A model generated the notes under the pieces. The model had not been told where the DNA came from. It made no database searches and worked only from the letters and a program-made list of their open reading frames with translations. A stretch of 64,000 nt of DNA from Flavobacterium johnsoniae (lineage in GTDB: Bacteria; Bacteroidota; Bacteroidia; Flavobacteriales; Flavobacteriaceae), in assembly GCF_001879205.1 (NCBI RefSeq), contig NZ_MLFK01000002.1, positions 62,001-126,000 on the forward strand, given 5' to 3'. Within the stretch, counting starts at the first letter, position 1. Each line of letters begins with the position of its first letter. The translations under genes were made by a program, and so were the position numbers. Shown here one piece after another: positions 62,608 to 64,000 of the stretch.

Positions 62608-63954
62608 TTACCTAATAGGCTCATTTGTTTTTTCAGGAATTTTTACCTGAACAGAAAGAAGACATAAGGCATAAACAAATGCAGGAGCCGCAATTCGCAT
62701 AGCTGCGTGATTTATTGTAAGCAGCCAAAAAACAAAAAACGATAAAAAGTACAGATGCTGCCGGTTATTAATGTATAATATAAAAGGAGTTACAAATAGG
62801 ATTAGTAGTCCAAAAATTCCAAATAATCCGTGTTCACTAAACATTCTTGTGATTTCATTATGAGATGCTGTATCTTGTCCAAATGACTCTTTTCTTAACT
62901 CTTTTCCCATTCCTGCTCCGACACCTGTAACAGGGTTGTCTAAAAACAATTGATATTCTGCACCCATAATTGCTTCTCTTCCGCCCAGCCGATCATTTTT
63001 CACTCTTCCTCTTGCATCTTTATTGGCATATCTTTTTTCTATGAGCCCACTTGTTTGTAAGGAAGTATATCCCCAAATTCCAATTCCTAATAAACCAACT
63101 AAAACTACAACCAAGCTTAGTTTAGTTTTTCCGATAGAATTAGAAAAATAGTACATTAAAAACATTAAACACATAATCATAGCAACTCCAGCAACCACTC
63201 CGCCACGCGAAAAAGTTGCAATTCCTCTATAACTAACAAAAATGAAGAGAATTCCATTTAACAAAATCATTAGCTTCGTTTTTGAGAATAATACTAATTG
63301 TGAAAAGAATATAAACATTCCCAATCCTAAAATCGTTGAAACCTGATTTGGTCCGAATCCGCCCGAAGTCGCAAAATTAGAACTAGTCCCTTTAACCACT
63401 TCCTTTATACTTGGATTATATAAAAAAAGATAAACAACATTAGAAACTATTGGCAGCCCCATAAGCTTTAAAATTTGCTCTAAATCTGTAAATGATATTC
63501 TCCTTTTATACATATATATAGAACAAAAAGCTAAGCAAAACGGCCCAGACAAATTAAATACTAAAGCTTTTTTTACATCTGTATCAAAATGTGCTGTAAC
63601 AGTTGCTACTAAAATTCCCGGAATTAATAAAATTAGGAATAAGCCATAAATAAGTGCATTCGTAGAAAAATTTCTATAGAGCATGCCCAGCAACATAAAT
63701 ATCATAACACAAATCTTTATGTACTCATTGTTAAAGTTACCTCCGGTCATCCTTAAAAAAACCTCAACACCAACTAAATATGCCGAAACATACAGAACTT
63801 CATTATTCTTATTTTTATTTCGGGAAACAAAGTATAATCCGATAACAGGAATTAGGAATGCGTAAACTTTTGATAAAAGCGGTATTGTAAAAACAACTAA
63901 AGCAATTACGGCATGAATAAAAACCGCAAAACCATAAGACATGATTTTTTTCAT
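62608..63954 (-). CDS. O-antigen ligase/polymerase-family protein (Wzy/WaaL type)
   Basis: The protein has 448 residues with about eleven to twelve transmembrane helices. A large periplasmic loop carries the conserved ATFSRGGVVAG, GREAIMGAEYQLFLDNP and TASHNEITRMFSEHG segments (the SHNE histidine typical of Wzy_C/O-antigen ligase). It either polymerises repeat units or attaches them to lipid A or a protein. Ligase and polymerase cannot be told apart by eye. It belongs to the same surface-glycan cluster as the sugar transferase, 21 bases after this gene's stop if that gene is read from its longer start. The upstream partial gene ends 4 bases before this ATG. Confidence 0.88.
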   Translation of the reverse strand: MKKIMSYGFAVFIHAVIALVVFTIPLLSKVYAFLIPVIGLYFVSRNKNKNNEVLYVSAYLVGVEVFLRMTGGNFNNEYIKICVMIFMLLGMLYRNFSTNALIYGLFLILLIPGILVATVTAHFDTDVKKALVFNLSGPFCLAFCSIYMYKRRISFTDLEQILKLMGLPIVSNVVYLFLYNPSIKEVVKGTSSNFATSGGFGPNQVSTILGLGMFIFFSQLVLFSKTKLMILLNGILFIFVSYRGIATFSRGGVVAGVAMIMCLMFLMYYFSNSIGKTKLSLVVVLVGLLGIGIWGYTSLQTSGLIEKRYANKDARGRVKNDRLGGREAIMGAEYQLFLDNPVTGVGAGMGKELRKESFGQDTASHNEITRMFSEHGLFGIFGLLILFVTPFILYINNRQHLYFLSFFVFWLLTINHAAMRIAAPAFVYALCLLSVQVKIPEKTNEPIR

Positions 63955-63958
63955 TACT

Positions 63959-64000
63959 TTATCTTTTATATTCTAAAATTAATTTTTCGACCACGACTTC
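63959..64000 (-). CDS. 3' end of an upstream gene in the glycan cluster (partial)
   Basis: The minus strand is open in one frame from the window edge to a TAA at 63959-63961 (residues EVVVEKLILEYKR). The stop is 4 bases before the O-antigen ligase ATG, which fits an operon. The ending looks like the C-terminus of a glycosyltransferase, but thirteen residues are too few to say so. Confidence 0.45.
   Translation of the reverse strand, partial: EVVVEKLILEYKR

Noticed and set aside
1..64000. CRISPR arrays, prophage or insertion sequences
   Set aside because: I found no regularly spaced direct repeats and no cas, integrase, transposase or structural phage genes. The repeats seen are inverted and scattered.

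Overview
The window looks like chromosomal DNA of a Flavobacterium-type member of the Bacteroidota. The base composition is AT-rich. Several genes are preceded by the TAnnTTTG -7 box that is characteristic of this phylum. The gene content is also typical: TonB-dependent receptors with CarboxypepD_reg-like domains, HmuY, a PorV/PorQ-family barrel, DUF5362 and DUF4105 proteins, and many SPII lipoproteins whose mature N-terminus is rich in S, N and D (the likely surface-export signal). I see no prophage, insertion sequence, integrase, CRISPR array or rRNA.

Layout. 1-5.7 kb: the end of a beta-propeller protein, a small winged-helix regulator module with two membrane proteins, and a CorA transporter. 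6-8.4 kb: folD and ffh. 8.7-13.3 kb: an MBOAT acyltransferase with two SGNH-hydrolase proteins in one operon. 13.5-17.3 kb: a haem-uptake-type HmuR/HmuY pair divergent from a DUF6607 gene. 17.8-24.7 kb: argS, a large TonB receptor, cutC, a GIY-YIG nuclease gene bracketed by palindromes, and a KAS III gene. 25-37.2 kb: an S9 peptidase, a lone ABC ATPase, an OmpA-type lipoprotein, htpG, a patatin and several lipoproteins. 37.4-40.5 kb: two tandem tRNA-Thr genes, then manA, a peroxiredoxin, queD and idi. 40.8-44.5 kb: exported msrB-msrA, and an AhpD-like/YciI/ECF-sigma module. 45-53.7 kb: aminopeptidase P, quinone oxidoreductase, an FAD protein and recQ. 53.8-58.7 kb: kdsD, tatC, a carboxymuconolactone-decarboxylase protein, lptB, a GH25 lysozyme and pssA. 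58.9-64 kb: a PorV/PorQ-like barrel, a DUF4105 protein and the end of an exopolysaccharide/O-antigen cluster.

Most genes are housekeeping or envelope functions. Envelope themes recur: O-acylation (MBOAT plus SGNH), LPS (kdsD, lptB, sugar transferase, O-antigen ligase), protein export (tatC, ffh), methionine repair outside the cytoplasm (msrBA) and lipid synthesis (KAS III, pssA).

The intergenic DNA is unusually structured. At least seven families of short inverted repeats sit between genes, some nested. The observations I would check first are: the GIY-YIG gene bracketed by four copies of one 25-base unit; a 17-bp palindrome (ACTTTG-N5-CAAAGT) in front of two genes flanking a small winged-helix regulator; RecQ with all four zinc cysteines replaced; the tandemly duplicated tRNA-Thr transcription units; and the ECF42-like sigma module with a possible ECF promoter. 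Starts of several genes were moved from the longest reading frame, with reasons given in the entries. No database search was possible, so family names rest on motifs recognised by eye.
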